From positions 20,152,501 through 20,216,500 of the forward strand of contig NC_135241.1 of the NCBI RefSeq assembly GCF_947623445.1: 64,000 nt of DNA, in the 5' to 3' direction. Numbering within the stretch: the first letter of the stretch is position 1; the number at the start of each line of letters is the position of its first letter. This DNA is from Clavelina lepadiformis. Its lineage: Eukaryota; Chordata; Ascidiacea; Aplousobranchia; Clavelinidae. The notes under the pieces are model-generated. The model made no database searches, was not told the origin of the DNA, and saw nothing but the letters and a program-made list of their open reading frames with translations. The translations under genes and the position numbers were made by a program. Positions 13,641 through 24,700 of this stretch are shown here, in pieces.

Positions 13641-13831
13641 AGACGAACAAAAAGGTTGTGTGAACGACAGCCATTGCTCATTCCAGTAGCCTATGTTAGT
13701 TTTCTAATATATTTACAAATTTAAACCGCACCACATCACTGAAAGCTATAAGCCTATAGGCCTACAGTAACCGTCGGCACCGATTAAATGGCTTGTTTTA
13801 CTAAAGCTATAAAAATCAATGGTTGCTAAAA
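13641..13831. repeat. direct repeat, left copy
   Basis: About 190 bp starting AGACGAACAAAAAGG and ending GGTTGCTAAAA. It recurs in direct orientation at 16137-16347 at roughly 90% identity by eye, with a small expansion of a TATAGACTATAG-like tract in the right copy. The pair brackets about 2.3 kb of other repeats. Confidence 0.85.
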
Positions 13832-14754
13832 TAGAGAAGCCTATGAAGTAGCCTAACCAAAACACAAAATATCACCCCAAAGCGTAGTACAGTCACCGGT
13901 TACCTACGGTGCCAGTACAGCAACCCACAATCCCTGGGTGTAAGAATTTGCCCCATTTCACCTGTTCACGTGACCTTGATGACACCTGAAGTACCCAAGA
14001 ATGGAAGAAAACTTTAAGATGTTTTTAGATATTTAAAGACAATGATACATCGTCTTGAGGCCATCGTCTTGAAGCTTTTTAACATAAGTATACACTAAAA
14101 ATCAACTTGTGGACATTTTCCAAATTAGTATCACTCATGTTGCCTCTTTTGTACATAAATTGCCCAGATTGTCGATTTGCACACGGGCGCACCTTGCGGT
14201 AGGTTACTTGCTGACATTAGTAAAAGAAGAAGAAATGCTTTACTAGATACAGAGTAACGGACTACTACAAGATATAAAATCGAACTACTCTTTTACAGTA
14301 GTCTGTGCTGGCAACTCTTTTATAACACTCATCAACAAAAAATTTATGGCAAATCTACCAAAACTTATTCATAGGTAATTTTGAGGTGCTGAATCCGAAT
14401 CTGACCTTGGTTTTCTTCTGCAAGCTGTAGATTCTTTGCAGATCAAGATTTTTTATTTTTTGGAAAAATCCGAATTTTTCGCAAAGGGACATAACGTGTC
14501 AAATGAATTTATTGCTGACAGTCTAAAAACCAGCCTCAAGGCAACAACATCTGCCAAAATATTTTTGTTTTATTACGAAAACTTGTATTTACAGACAGAT
14601 ATGCACCAAACTTTGGGCAAAAAATATAAAGAAAGGGGATTTTTTGCAAGTAAAATACATGCGAAAATCAAGTTGTCCATGCAAATGCCAAAGAAAAGAA
14701 TGATGGCAGTCAAGTAACTTAAAGCTGTTGATGAAAGGACGCAAGAGTCAATTG

Positions 14755-15272
14755 TATTTTACGTTCTAGCACAACGTGGGCAAAAATTTGCGTCTGTAAA
14801 CTTTTTGAGGAAAGTCACGTTTGATTCTTCAACAGTTATCGGCCATCATATGTCAGTCCCATCGACCTTGGTAGCGTTCTTCCACCGTCATGAGATGGTC
14901 CTGTTGGAATCTTTCTCCCTGTTCGTCAATGACGGCCCTAAGGTTTTCTGGAAATTTGTCTAGGTGGTTGAACAGAAAATGAACTTTGATGCTCATTTTT
15001 TATCCTAAATCACGAAAAGCAAAGAGTCTCTTGGATACAAGAATCTCATAGTTTTGTGCCCTTTTGTTCCCAAGGAAGTTCTTCATGACATCTACAAAAG
15101 CCAACCATGCTGCTTTCTCCATGGCGTTCATTTTCTTGAGAAATTCTTGATCACGCACGAGTGCGCGAATTTGTGACCCAACTTTTTTTCTAATTAATCG
15201 ATGTATAAACAGGTATCTATAAAAATATCTGTAATTTGTGTACATGCAAAAAAATAAATAACTTACACACAT
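14755..15272 (-). pseudogene. broken copy of a dispersed repeat-borne protein-coding sequence
   Basis: Minus-strand translation shows recognisable blocks in one colinear order: MEKAAWLAFVDVMKNFLGN at about 15130-15060, then KVHFLFNHLDKFPENLRAV and DEQGERFQQD at about 14990-14910, then VEERYQGRWD ending near 14866. I recall this block pattern from multi-copy uncharacterised proteins of arthropods and other invertebrates, but I cannot name a family or a function. The reading frame is broken in more than one place, so this is a fossil. It may be part of a mobile element whose ends I could not define. Confidence 0.6.
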
Positions 15273-15656
15273 TTACGTACGTGAGTCGAAAGCTAACTAA
15301 ATCATGCATTTTGTCTTTTCAAAAACTTCAAAAATGTTAACTTAATGCTAAAAGGAGAACATTTTATATAATAACCGATCTACAATGGTCAATACAAAAA
15401 ATAATAGCAGGCGTAGACAGAAATGTACGCAAAGTACTGTATAGGGCAAAATAACAATATTCAAGGTTTTAGTGGAAAGCAAAAAACAATAAGTGTTTTG
15501 ATGTACAACCAATGCTAACAAGAAGTGGTAAAAGAAAAAAAAGGAAACACAAAAAGCTTTATATTAGCTTAGGCCTATATATTAGCTTTATTTAGCTTAC
15601 ATAATATTGGCTACAAAGTAACTTGGTGATAACCTAAGCCAATAGCACGTGAAAGG

Positions 15657-16095
15657 TCCTGGGTTGAATCGTCCGTGGGTTGAATCGTCCGCAGGTTGAA
15701 TCGTCCGTGGGTTGAATCGTCCTGGGTTGAATGGTCCTGGGTTGAATCGTCCGCGGGTTGAATCGTCCGCGGGTTGAATCGTCCTGGGTTGAAAAGTCCT
15801 GGGTTGAATCGTCCGTGGGTTGAAAGGTCCGTGGGTTGAATCGTCCTGGGTTGAATCGTCCGGGGTTGAATCGTCCGCGGGTTGAATCGTCCGCGGGTTG
15901 AATAGTCCGGGGTTGAATCGTCCTGGGTTGAATCGTCCGTGGGTTGAATCGTCCGCGGGTTGAATCGTCCGCGGGTTGAATCGTCCGCGGGTTGAATCGT
16001 CCGTGGGTTGAATCGTCCGCGGGTTGAATCGTCCTGGGTTGAATCGTCCGTGGGTTGAATCGTCCGGGGTTGAATCGTCCGTGGGTTGAATCGAC
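15657..16095. repeat. minisatellite, 15-17 bp unit, about 28 units
   Basis: Tandem array of GGTTGAATCGTCC followed by a variable GTG, GCG, TG or GG tail. Unit length alternates between 15, 16 and 17 bp, so long open frames on the minus strand (RFNPRTIQPADDST-like) are a by-product and not a gene. The array stops at 16095, and the next 37 bp look like the end of a hAT element. Confidence 0.93.
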
Positions 16096-16132
16096 CTGGA
16101 ACCGCCGGCGAGCCGTAGTTTACCCACCCCTG
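16096..16132 (-). mobile_element. hAT-like terminus next to the minisatellite
   Basis: Read on the minus strand from 16132, the sequence begins CAGGGGTGGGTAAACTACGG and continues into CTCGCCGGCGG, which is how many Charlie-type hAT elements start. No matching opposite end with an 8-bp duplication was found to the left, so the element is incomplete or its far end has been overrun by the minisatellite. Confidence 0.5.
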
Positions 16133-16136
16133 CCAT

Positions 16137-16347
16137 AGACGAACAAAAAGGCTGTGTGAACGACAGACATTGCTCATTCCAGTAGCCTATGTTAGTTTTC
16201 TAATATATTTACAAATTTAAACTGCACCACATCACTGAAGGATATAAGCCTAGGCTATAGTATAGACTATAGAGTATAGACAGTAACCGTCGGCACCGAT
16301 TAAATGGCTTGTTTTACTAAAGCTATAAAAATCACTGGTTGCTAAAA
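16137..16347. repeat. direct repeat, right copy
   Basis: Right partner of 13641-13831, in the same orientation. It differs by scattered substitutions and a short TATAGACTATAG-like expansion at about 16250-16280. I see no TG...CA ends, primer-binding site or polypurine tract, so the pair is not a convincing set of LTRs. A local duplication or two copies of one dispersed repeat is more likely. Confidence 0.8.
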
Positions 16348-16659
16348 ATAAATACTGGTGTAAATATTTTTTACTCCTTTGCTAATCTTCTAAATTAAGG
16401 TATTTCGAGACTGTGATAGTAACTTCAAACAACAAGTTATTTGCATTGTGTTACTGTCTTAGCATATAATATTGGTCACATAGTATAATCAACATTGTGT
16501 GGGCAGCTTTATCGTATGGTTGTTATGGGCAAATTTATAAATAACACACACTGTTTAGTGTGTAAAACGGAAATCGTGCTACATGAATCCAGTTAAAAAA
16601 TTGTAGCCTTAAAGCCGCTTGTTTTGGGCTCAGCAGATTTAGACCGAAGGACTTATGAC

Positions 16660-17163
16660 CAGGGCTTCGGAGCAGGCGTAAATTTTAAATTGCTCCAGCT
16701 CCAGCTCCTGAGCTCTCTTTTATCATAAATTAGCTCCAGCTCCAGCTCCGGAGCTCATTGATATCACTGCTCCGGCTCCAGCTCCGGCTCCATTACGTCA
16801 CAAACTGAGGTTTAAGGATGAACGCTCAATTTGGAATATCTATCTCAATGGGTCAGTCAGTAGTCAGTACCATCGGTTGCAGCTATGAACATGTGACTGC
16901 TCTGCTGTCAAATCCCCAGTAATTCTTAATTTTGTGAAGGGTTGCTCTTAAATTATGTGAATTCAGCCAATAGTAGTAGGCTAGTAGCATAGCATCTTAT
17001 GAAATACATCGGAGCCGGAGCTATGTTTCAAACAACTAGCTCCAGCTCCTGCTCCGGCTCCATTTGAATTTCACGAAGAGCTCCGGCTCCGGCTCCAGCT
17101 CCGGTGAAAATGCACGGCTCCGGGGCTCCGGCTCCGGGCTCCAGCTCCGGCTCCAAAGCCCCG
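16660..17163. mobile_element. hAT-type MITE with GAGCCG/CTCCAG-rich interior, 504 bp
   Basis: Ends are CAGGGCTTCGGAGC at the left and GCTCCAAAGCCCCG at the right, imperfect inverted repeats with two mismatches over 14 bp. The exact 8-bp duplication CTTATGAC lies at 16652-16659 and 17164-17171. Both arms are built of hexameric CTCCRG/CYGGAG runs that pair with each other, leaving about 200 bp of unrelated core. It has no coding capacity. Confidence 0.85.
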
Positions 17164-17236
17164 CTTATGACTGTGGTAAATGTGAACACCACTACCCATG
17201 TTTTATTACAACTATATTAATCTCTGGCATCATAAG

Positions 17237-17889
17237 TAGTGGTGGGATTCAAATATTTTAACATCCGGTTCTCTAACTAGCAGCATACCATATTGACCTG
17301 GGTCCGGTACACACATAGGCATAGGTGGGCAGTACCGCGGTACTATAATACCGAATTACGGTACCGATACCGTCGGTACTTCTGAAAAAAAGTACTGAAT
17401 CTCTGTACCGAATTACTTTTTTCAAGAAATTTCTGTCGGTCCCTGTACTCGGTACTATCCACGTGATAATTTCAAAATTTTAACTAGTATGTTTTCAAAA
17501 ATGCATGTGAATTAATCTTTAATATTAATTTTACCTTTTGTTGATCTTTTTTAATCGAGAAACGTCAAGTAAAATCGCAAGCAATTAACGCCACATTTGT
17601 TTTGACCTGCAGTAACCTTTAGCGGGGCATAATAGCGGCAAACATTGCATTTGTAGCAGCGTCTTTTACGCAAAAAGTACCGGTACCGATAAACTACTTT
17701 TTAAAATAGTACCGAATACAGGAACCATCGGTACATTTTTTGCCAAGTACCGGTACCGACGATACTTTCAAAGTACCGACTGCCCACCTCTGCACATAGG
17801 CCTATACATACGCTTGTTAACAACCGGTTCGCGGAGATCATTAAAATTTCAAGAACCGGTGCGCACGAATCGGGTAAATCCCACCACTG
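17237..17889. mobile_element. hAT-type MITE (outer), split by a second MITE
   Basis: The left end AGTGGTGGGATT (preceded by T where C is expected) pairs with AAATCCCACCACTG at the right end. The exact duplication ATCATAAG is at 17229-17236 and 17890-17897. Removing the inner element and its duplication leaves about 172 bp, including TTAACATCCGGTT and TTAACAACCGGTT steps. The outer copy must be older than the inner one. Confidence 0.87.
17320..17792. mobile_element. hAT-type MITE (inner), GGTACCG-rich, 473 bp
   Basis: Inserted inside the outer MITE. Ends are CATAGGTGGGCAGTACCG and, reversed, CAGAGGTGGGCAGTCGGTAC. The exact duplication CACATAGG is at 17312-17319 and 17793-17800. Repeated GGTACCGA/TCGGTACC words fill both arms. 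No coding capacity. Confidence 0.88.
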
Positions 17890-17897
17890 ATCATAAG

Positions 17898-18771
17898 CTA
17901 ACTGACTTTACTGTGTTTTTTAACCAACATTTGCCAAGTGTTTGTTTATACAGGTGAATGGACAAGAGTTTATGAAAAGGATAATTGTGTTGCGCAGTCT
18001 TCCAGTCGAGAGCTTGCACGTAAACCTTGAAAGTGGACAGTGGTGACTTTTCAAGTTTTTTTTTGGGGGGGGGGGGCGAAGTAAGTTCGCGGAATATTTT
18101 GAATTGATATGGTACGGTATTGATATACGGAATATATGATCAACTTACACAGAGGTTCGATTTACACAAATTCCCCTGTTCTAATAGAGTTAGTACAGCT
18201 AAAGCTTTAACCAATGAATGACTCCTGTCCTGAAACACTGCGAATAGTTAATAACGCTCGTTTGGAATGTTTGTTCTTTTAGAGCACGTGTACATAAACG
18301 GGGGGCGAGCTGATCGCACTATCCTAAATCCACCACTGGAATCGAATGTTCAGTCATACGGGGAAACGATTTCTCAACAAAGAAGATCGGTAAAGGCAAA
18401 TACAACTTCATTTTATTTCGGCAGTAGCGGTCTCTTTTCTTCGATTATTCACGTAACTACAGTGAGCCCTTACAATTAAAAACTCTAAAATTAACCCACA
18501 ATTTAACAAAGTTGAATACAACCAACAAGTGAAGCACATGTTTAGTTATGATCGGCTCACCCGCTATGAGCGGAATTATGTTGACAGACGAGCACAAAGC
18601 AACAACGTAAAGGTTTCCAAGGCTTTTAGAATTCCGTGTAAGATGGGGTCACGCGCAGAGAAAAGACGGTAAAAATACAAAAATAATGTCCGCGAGCCCA
18701 CAAGCGGCACAGATCTCGCACAAACGGCGAAAAACAGTTATTTACATTGTTAAATCCTACAGAACTCTTCA
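17898..18771. other. intergenic tract and 3' flank of the hnRNP U-like gene
   Basis: Contains a run of 12 G at about 18065-18076 and then the probable 3' untranslated region of the gene to the right. No exon was recognised. Confidence 0.5.
18412..18417 (-). promoter_or_regulatory. candidate polyadenylation signal of the hnRNP U-like gene
   Basis: AATAAA on the minus strand, about 355 nt after the stop codon at 18772. It is the clearest such hexamer I saw in this flank; a single hexamer is weak evidence. Confidence 0.35.
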
Positions 18772-21700
18772 TTATGGTTTACCAGCAGTGGAATTATAAG
18801 CCTGTTGATAGCTTGCGTAGTAATTCTGATATTGGGCTGCAGCAGCGGTAGCTTGTTGTTGTTGTTGAGCTGCTGCCGCTTGTTGTTGCTGCTGTTGTTG
18901 TTGTTGTTGGTAGTATTGAGCCCACTGCTGGCTGTAATCTTGCTGCTGTAAAAACCATTTGAAGGTTTTATCCTTTCTTTGCAGAAGTTAGTTAGTATAA
19001 ACGACAACTAACTAAAAAGATACCTTCCACAATCAACAAGACAAATAAAAAGTACGTTCGGATACTTAACGTACATCAAGCGGCTTACGTGTTAAAAATA
19101 CGGCCCAACCTGAGACTGTGGATTATACGCCTGTGTATTATGACTGCTTTGTTGTGACTGATTTTGCTGATTTCGTTGAACTTGCGCAGCTATTTGCGCA
19201 GTCTGCTGTTGGTAAGCTTGATGCTGGTAACTGTACGAGCTCTGATGAAAACAAAAGTTGTTCATTTATTAATTCAAAAAAAAACACAATTTAATTTTGT
19301 TGGTGAGTACAGAATATACCGAGTAAATACTAACCATCAGGGCGACAATACACTCTATTTTCATGTCGCAAAATTAAAAAAACGTATTTCTACTTTACCT
19401 GGTTTCTGTTCCCTCCCCCACGACCAGATTGCTGGTTGTTGCGGTTTTGGTTGTAGTTGGAACGATTTTGTTGGTTACCATAGTTACGATTCTGCTGCTG
19501 ACGATTACTTCAAACACGTTTTAAAGAGAGGAGTGAAAGAATGATTCAAAAACATTACTATATATGTGAAGTTGATTGGAACACTTATTGTTGGTAAGTG
19601 TTGGGCAATTACTTGTTGCGGTTGAAGCCACCGCCACCTGTACCACTGCGGTTGCCGCCATAGCCACCTCGGTTCCCAGCTTGATATCCGCCACGGCCGC
19701 CACCAAAATTCCTGTTCTGTTGCCAATTACCTGAACAGACGTACATTTTCAGATAATCCTGTTTTTACACTGTACTGTGTGCAATTAGGATAACAAAACT
19801 ATATTGAGATGATTAAGTAAAGTGCATGTCAACTATTTATAAAGTGCGAAAGACAACGGACCTTTACTCTGGTTCCAGTTGCCACCTCCACCTCCACCTC
19901 CATAGTTACGACGATTATTATCTGAAAACAAGCAAATTAAACCCAACAGAAATTCATAATCTTGAATTGTTCTCACAGTGTTAAACATTTGTATTTACAG
20001 AACATGTGGAATTGAACAGCTATGCAACGGTCTTATTTGGTCGCATATCTTCTGCGGATTGCCACAATGCCAGGTCAAACGAATGTACAACATACCACCA
20101 TCCCTAAATCCTCCTCGTTGGCTTCCAAATCTGTTCGCTCCTCCAAAAGCACCGAATCCACCTCCACCGCCACCGCCACTGCCACTGGCTCTGAACGGGG
20201 GTCTTACTATCCCCATGTTCCTATTGTCATTAAAACCCCAACCTCCACGACCTGCTGGGCGAGTTCCATCAAAATTTCCTGGCATTTAAAAAGGATTTAC
20301 TATAAGAATAACAGTCTATTGGCTAAAACTATTTAATAGCAAAAAGGGCGTTAAAATCGTAAAGAATATTGAAGCAAATTCTTAAATTAGCCATTCTATT
20401 CACTGTATACAATACAGATTACAAGCATAAAGTGAAGTTCACAAAAACAAAAATAAACTTCAAATGTCTGCGCTACAGCAAATTCTACATGCCCAATATA
20501 AGTTATAATTTCTTCCAAACCTCTAAACCTCTTTTCAGGAGGTGGACCTTTCTGTTTGGCATCTTTACGGTATTCCTCGATCAGCTTGCTCGCTTCCTCC
20601 TGGTCGAGTTCTGAAAAGATGATTTCTTCGAAGAGATCACCAACTTCAGGAAAGGCAAAGTTAGCTGCAAAGTTAAGGGAGTTATGAGATTTCTGCAATG
20701 TCGCTACGTCAGTTTTAAGGGGCAGCCAACAATTGTGGGAGCCGCTCAAACCAACCGTGATGAAGCAAACCCAAAGCTGGCTTTAGCCCAGAGGTAAACG
20801 ATTTGGGCCATCTTGTTTTTATGTAGGTTAAGATCAACACACAACCCAATTACGATGGAAATACCTTTCATTTCATACACTGCAATATCAGGTATGTCTT
20901 TCCCTTCATCTTTAGTTCGTTTCTCTATGCGGGTTTTAAACTCTTCGTCAGTAGGCACAATTACAATTGCCTTTCGATGGAAACCCTCAAATGGACGCAT
21001 TTTGCGTCTTTGAGCAGACGAATACACATTTGTCTATTATGCGGCAATAAATATGTGGGAAAGATAGAAAAAAAGACTTATGAGTTGGGACCATTATTGT
21101 GTCACAATCTGAAACAATCAAATGCCGTTAGAGGGCAGCATGTCACAATCCCCTACTAAATAAAAAATCATACTTACCATTAACTTACCATAATTGTTGT
21201 GATCTTGTTATCTTATTCTGTGTGACTGTGAATTATTGTCATGTAAGTGGGTGAGAAGTGTAGATGTTTGAAGAGATTTGATGATGAAAGGATAATTACG
21301 AGTAATTAAGGATGATGAAGTTTAAAAAGTGAATTTTTTGGTTTGTTTACAGACACAATAGTGCAGGAATTATTTTTTCGTGCTATGCTTGATTCCGCAA
21401 AAATTACTACCACACACATAAGATACATATAGAACCCACTTCAAAACTCGCGCAATTAATGATAAAGTAATATCTGATTGTTTGCAAACAGCAAACCTTC
21501 TGCAAATTTTAATTTCTGCAAAAAAATTTTTATTGACAATCTTGGGTGGATAAATGGAAAACCTCAACAACATGAAAGCAAGCAAGTGCCTTATCAATTG
21601 CCAATATTTAAGAAGACTGCCACTTGATTAGCTGGGGAACCAGAAAGTTTTCTTTTGGGAAGGAAGGGCTGAAAAAAAGCCCTGTTGCTCACAAAACATA

Positions 21701-24700
21701 GTCACATATTTACTTAGTGGTAAAGATACATTGAAAACAAGGGATCTTTTACAGAAAGGAAACAAATTATTAATAGTAGGCTGTTCAAACAAACTGCTTC
21801 GGCATTTTAAAAATGTGACTAATGTATATGCCAAAGTTATTTAAAAAAACTGTTAATCCACATAAAGATGAATACTGCTTTCCCAGCATTTAGGAGTATC
21901 AATTAATGAACAACGTTAATAGTTATCAACAAGTACATAGTCCCAACTTCTAAGTTTACCTCATTTTGCAAGCAGTTAACTGGAACAAATTGAACAATAC
22001 ATATTGTGACATAACAATAGCTGCGTCTCTCACGACCTACATGTTTATATTACCCCACTTACACTACCAAACCTCACAAATACTAAAGCACAAAAGAAAG
22101 TTCTGGGGGGCTGAAAGTGGGGGAAAACAAAAGACAACTGGTAGGTTGAACAAGGGTTGCGCAGTAAGAGTTTAACGTCTACACAATTACATATATTTTG
22201 TGCAAATGAGTTTTAGAAACTGTATAATATATGATTTAGAACTGTACTTGAAAATGTGTCATATCATATATTGTGTGTAGCATTGGTGTACTGTGCACAG
22301 TTCTGCATGGTTTTTCCTGCAAAAAAATGATTCACAAAGTAATAAAGAGCCGGTTTACCTGATCTAGGATGAAGTTCCTCTTCTTCCGACAAGCTACTTG
22401 GAAGAGTCGAGTGAGACAACTCGATGCATGTTGCATCAGGATGTCACGAGATGGTGTGCCTTGTAATCCAGTGACCTGGTGTAAGTAAACTTGTCATTTA
22501 CTTCTTAGGAAGTTAGTTTTTCGTATAATCACCAATTAAGTTCATTATTTACGTTATCATCATTCTGCAATGATGAGGTAGTCTGCTTAATAAGTAGTTT
22601 GCTTGTTTTTATTAATCGTTGTTAACACTGCAGTTCAGTAGTAATTGCTTCACACTACTAAAAATTTCGAGTTGCAGAAAAAATTTAGATTGAAAAATGC
22701 TTTATATTGTTAAGTTCACAGCAAGTTACCTGCATTCTAGTAATCAGTGCATTTGTTCCCAAAATGCAGTAGTTCTTGTCAGGGTTTTCATTGGCATGTT
22801 TGCTGGCGTAATAAGTTTTGCCGGAGCCAGGCAAGCCACACAGCATTAAAACCTAAATAAGACAATACATCAGTCTCACCTGCAATCGTCACAACATCTT
22901 AAGGTTAAGGAGGTTTGTGTAAAAACTGATGCTTTCTATGATATACCTCACAATCTTTACGAGTGGAAGGTCCGACAGTTCCCCTCACTCTCTCATCAAG
23001 GGGAATGGTGGCAATATACTCATAATCTTCCAAACCTTCGGGATGGGGAAAGAACGGCGTTTCCTATAAAAAAGTTGAACATTTAATTTACTAGATCGTA
23101 AATCTTAAGTAATACGGCATGAAGTGAAAATTACCTTTTTGTCAAAGTTCATTTCCACTGTTGTGTTCTTGCAAAGCACGTGGGGGAATATTGCAGCATC
23201 GTTAAAGTCAGACTTTTCAACGGCAAAAGCAACCCCAAGAGATTTGCCATTTTTTGTAAAGATAAAAGAAATGTTTTCTTCACCAGTCAGATCCTAGAAA
23301 AGAAAGTTTCAACATGAGATAAATTTACTGGATTCACACTGGGAAAAGTTACTGCATACATTTACTGTACAAAACTTACCAGATAACATCCAATTACGTC
23401 TCCTTCTGTGAATGTTTCGCCAAAATCGACAGAGGTTTTATTGGTTACGGCTTTGGCAGTGCCACAGTATGCAAAGGAGAGTTTCTCTTCTCCGAGCAAC
23501 ATTGATGAGTGGTTAAGGGACCAGCCTAATCGGACTAAATGCCTGTTCTTTTCATGGGATGGCAGGTGGCGCACTGAGTGTTCCTCTGCAAGCTAAATTG
23601 TTTGTATTTTTAGCTATTTTTATTCCTTTGCTTTTTAATTACACCATGAGTGATGATTCAGTTGGTTCAAAACCTTATAAAATATTAGAGTTGGCACAAA
23701 AATCTATACAAAGTAGAAAATGCAGCCATGAAAGTCTTGCCTTGCATTCATAGCAAATCTTCCCAGCTTTAACTCCATACGTTGCTCTAGAACCTGCCCA
23801 TAAGTAAGCAAATCCTTCCAGGGTGAGAGGCTGTCCGGTGAGTCTATCACGATGCAACTGGAATGGAAAACACCACAGTCAGGAAAAATTCCATCAGCAT
23901 TTATGCATTTTATTAGGCTTAATAGAGTGAAAAAGCAGCAATTCTCTGAACCTGAAGTATTGGCTACAACTGTCATATTTCTATGAATTAAGTTGAAAGA
24001 TGAATAATTTTAAAATTGAACCTTCATATTCAGGTCAGAGTTATATTTGTCAAAGACAACAAGGGTATCATCAAATTCTTCCTCAGGCTCCTCGGGCGGT
24101 GGTGCATATCTTTATTTCGTAAATAATTAAGTTGGTAGTTTGAGTTTATGTCTTCTTTAACACCCCGACCACGAAATTGGCCACAACACGTAAAAACATC
24201 TGACAAGAGAAACTGGTATCGGTCATTTCAATGTCACTCAATATTTTCTCACCTTTCCTCGTACCGACGCTGTCTGTCATCGTCGTGACGACGCTTACGT
24301 GAACTTTGGTCACCTTCGGAAGATATGCTTTCTGTTTTTGAACAAGCAACAATAAATCACGAAAATCATGTTATCCCAATAAACTACTTCGAGCCATTTA
24401 TACTTATTTCCACATGCCACTGCTTTCGGAGTTGCCTGTTTGTGTAACATTAGAAAAGTAATAAAAATAATAGAAGACACAGGCCTCCATATAAAGGAAC
24501 CAACTATTTGAAGCAGAAACAGGCAGTGGTTGACTTGTAGCATGGGGGATTATTACGTTAACCATCCATCACCTTCTATCAGAACAGTCACTTAAAAGCA
24601 GTATGTTTTGCATTAGTTTTGTACACGGTTTTTGCCACACAAAAATCTGTATCATCTTAAGTTAATGACTTACCAGTCTCCTAAATGTGACCTAATGGCG

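Noticed and set aside
15597-16177. Two long minus-strand ORFs rich in RFNPRTIQPADDST-like repeats
   Set aside because: They are read-throughs of the 15-17 bp minisatellite in different frames; the unit length is not a multiple of three, so the frame has no constraint.
13641-16347. LTR retrotransposon bounded by the ~200-bp direct repeats
   Set aside because: No TG...CA ends, primer-binding site, polypurine tract or reverse transcriptase-like sequence; the interior is a mixture of unrelated repeats.
18750-19007. Asn-rich minus-strand ORF
   Set aside because: It is a frame-shifted shadow of the Gln-rich last exon of the hnRNP U-like gene (18772-18945).
20746-21027. Open frame running past the exon boundary at 20865
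   Set aside because: The homologous protein continues with the sequence of exon 20664-20521, and a good donor lies at 20865; the extra residues are intron read-through.
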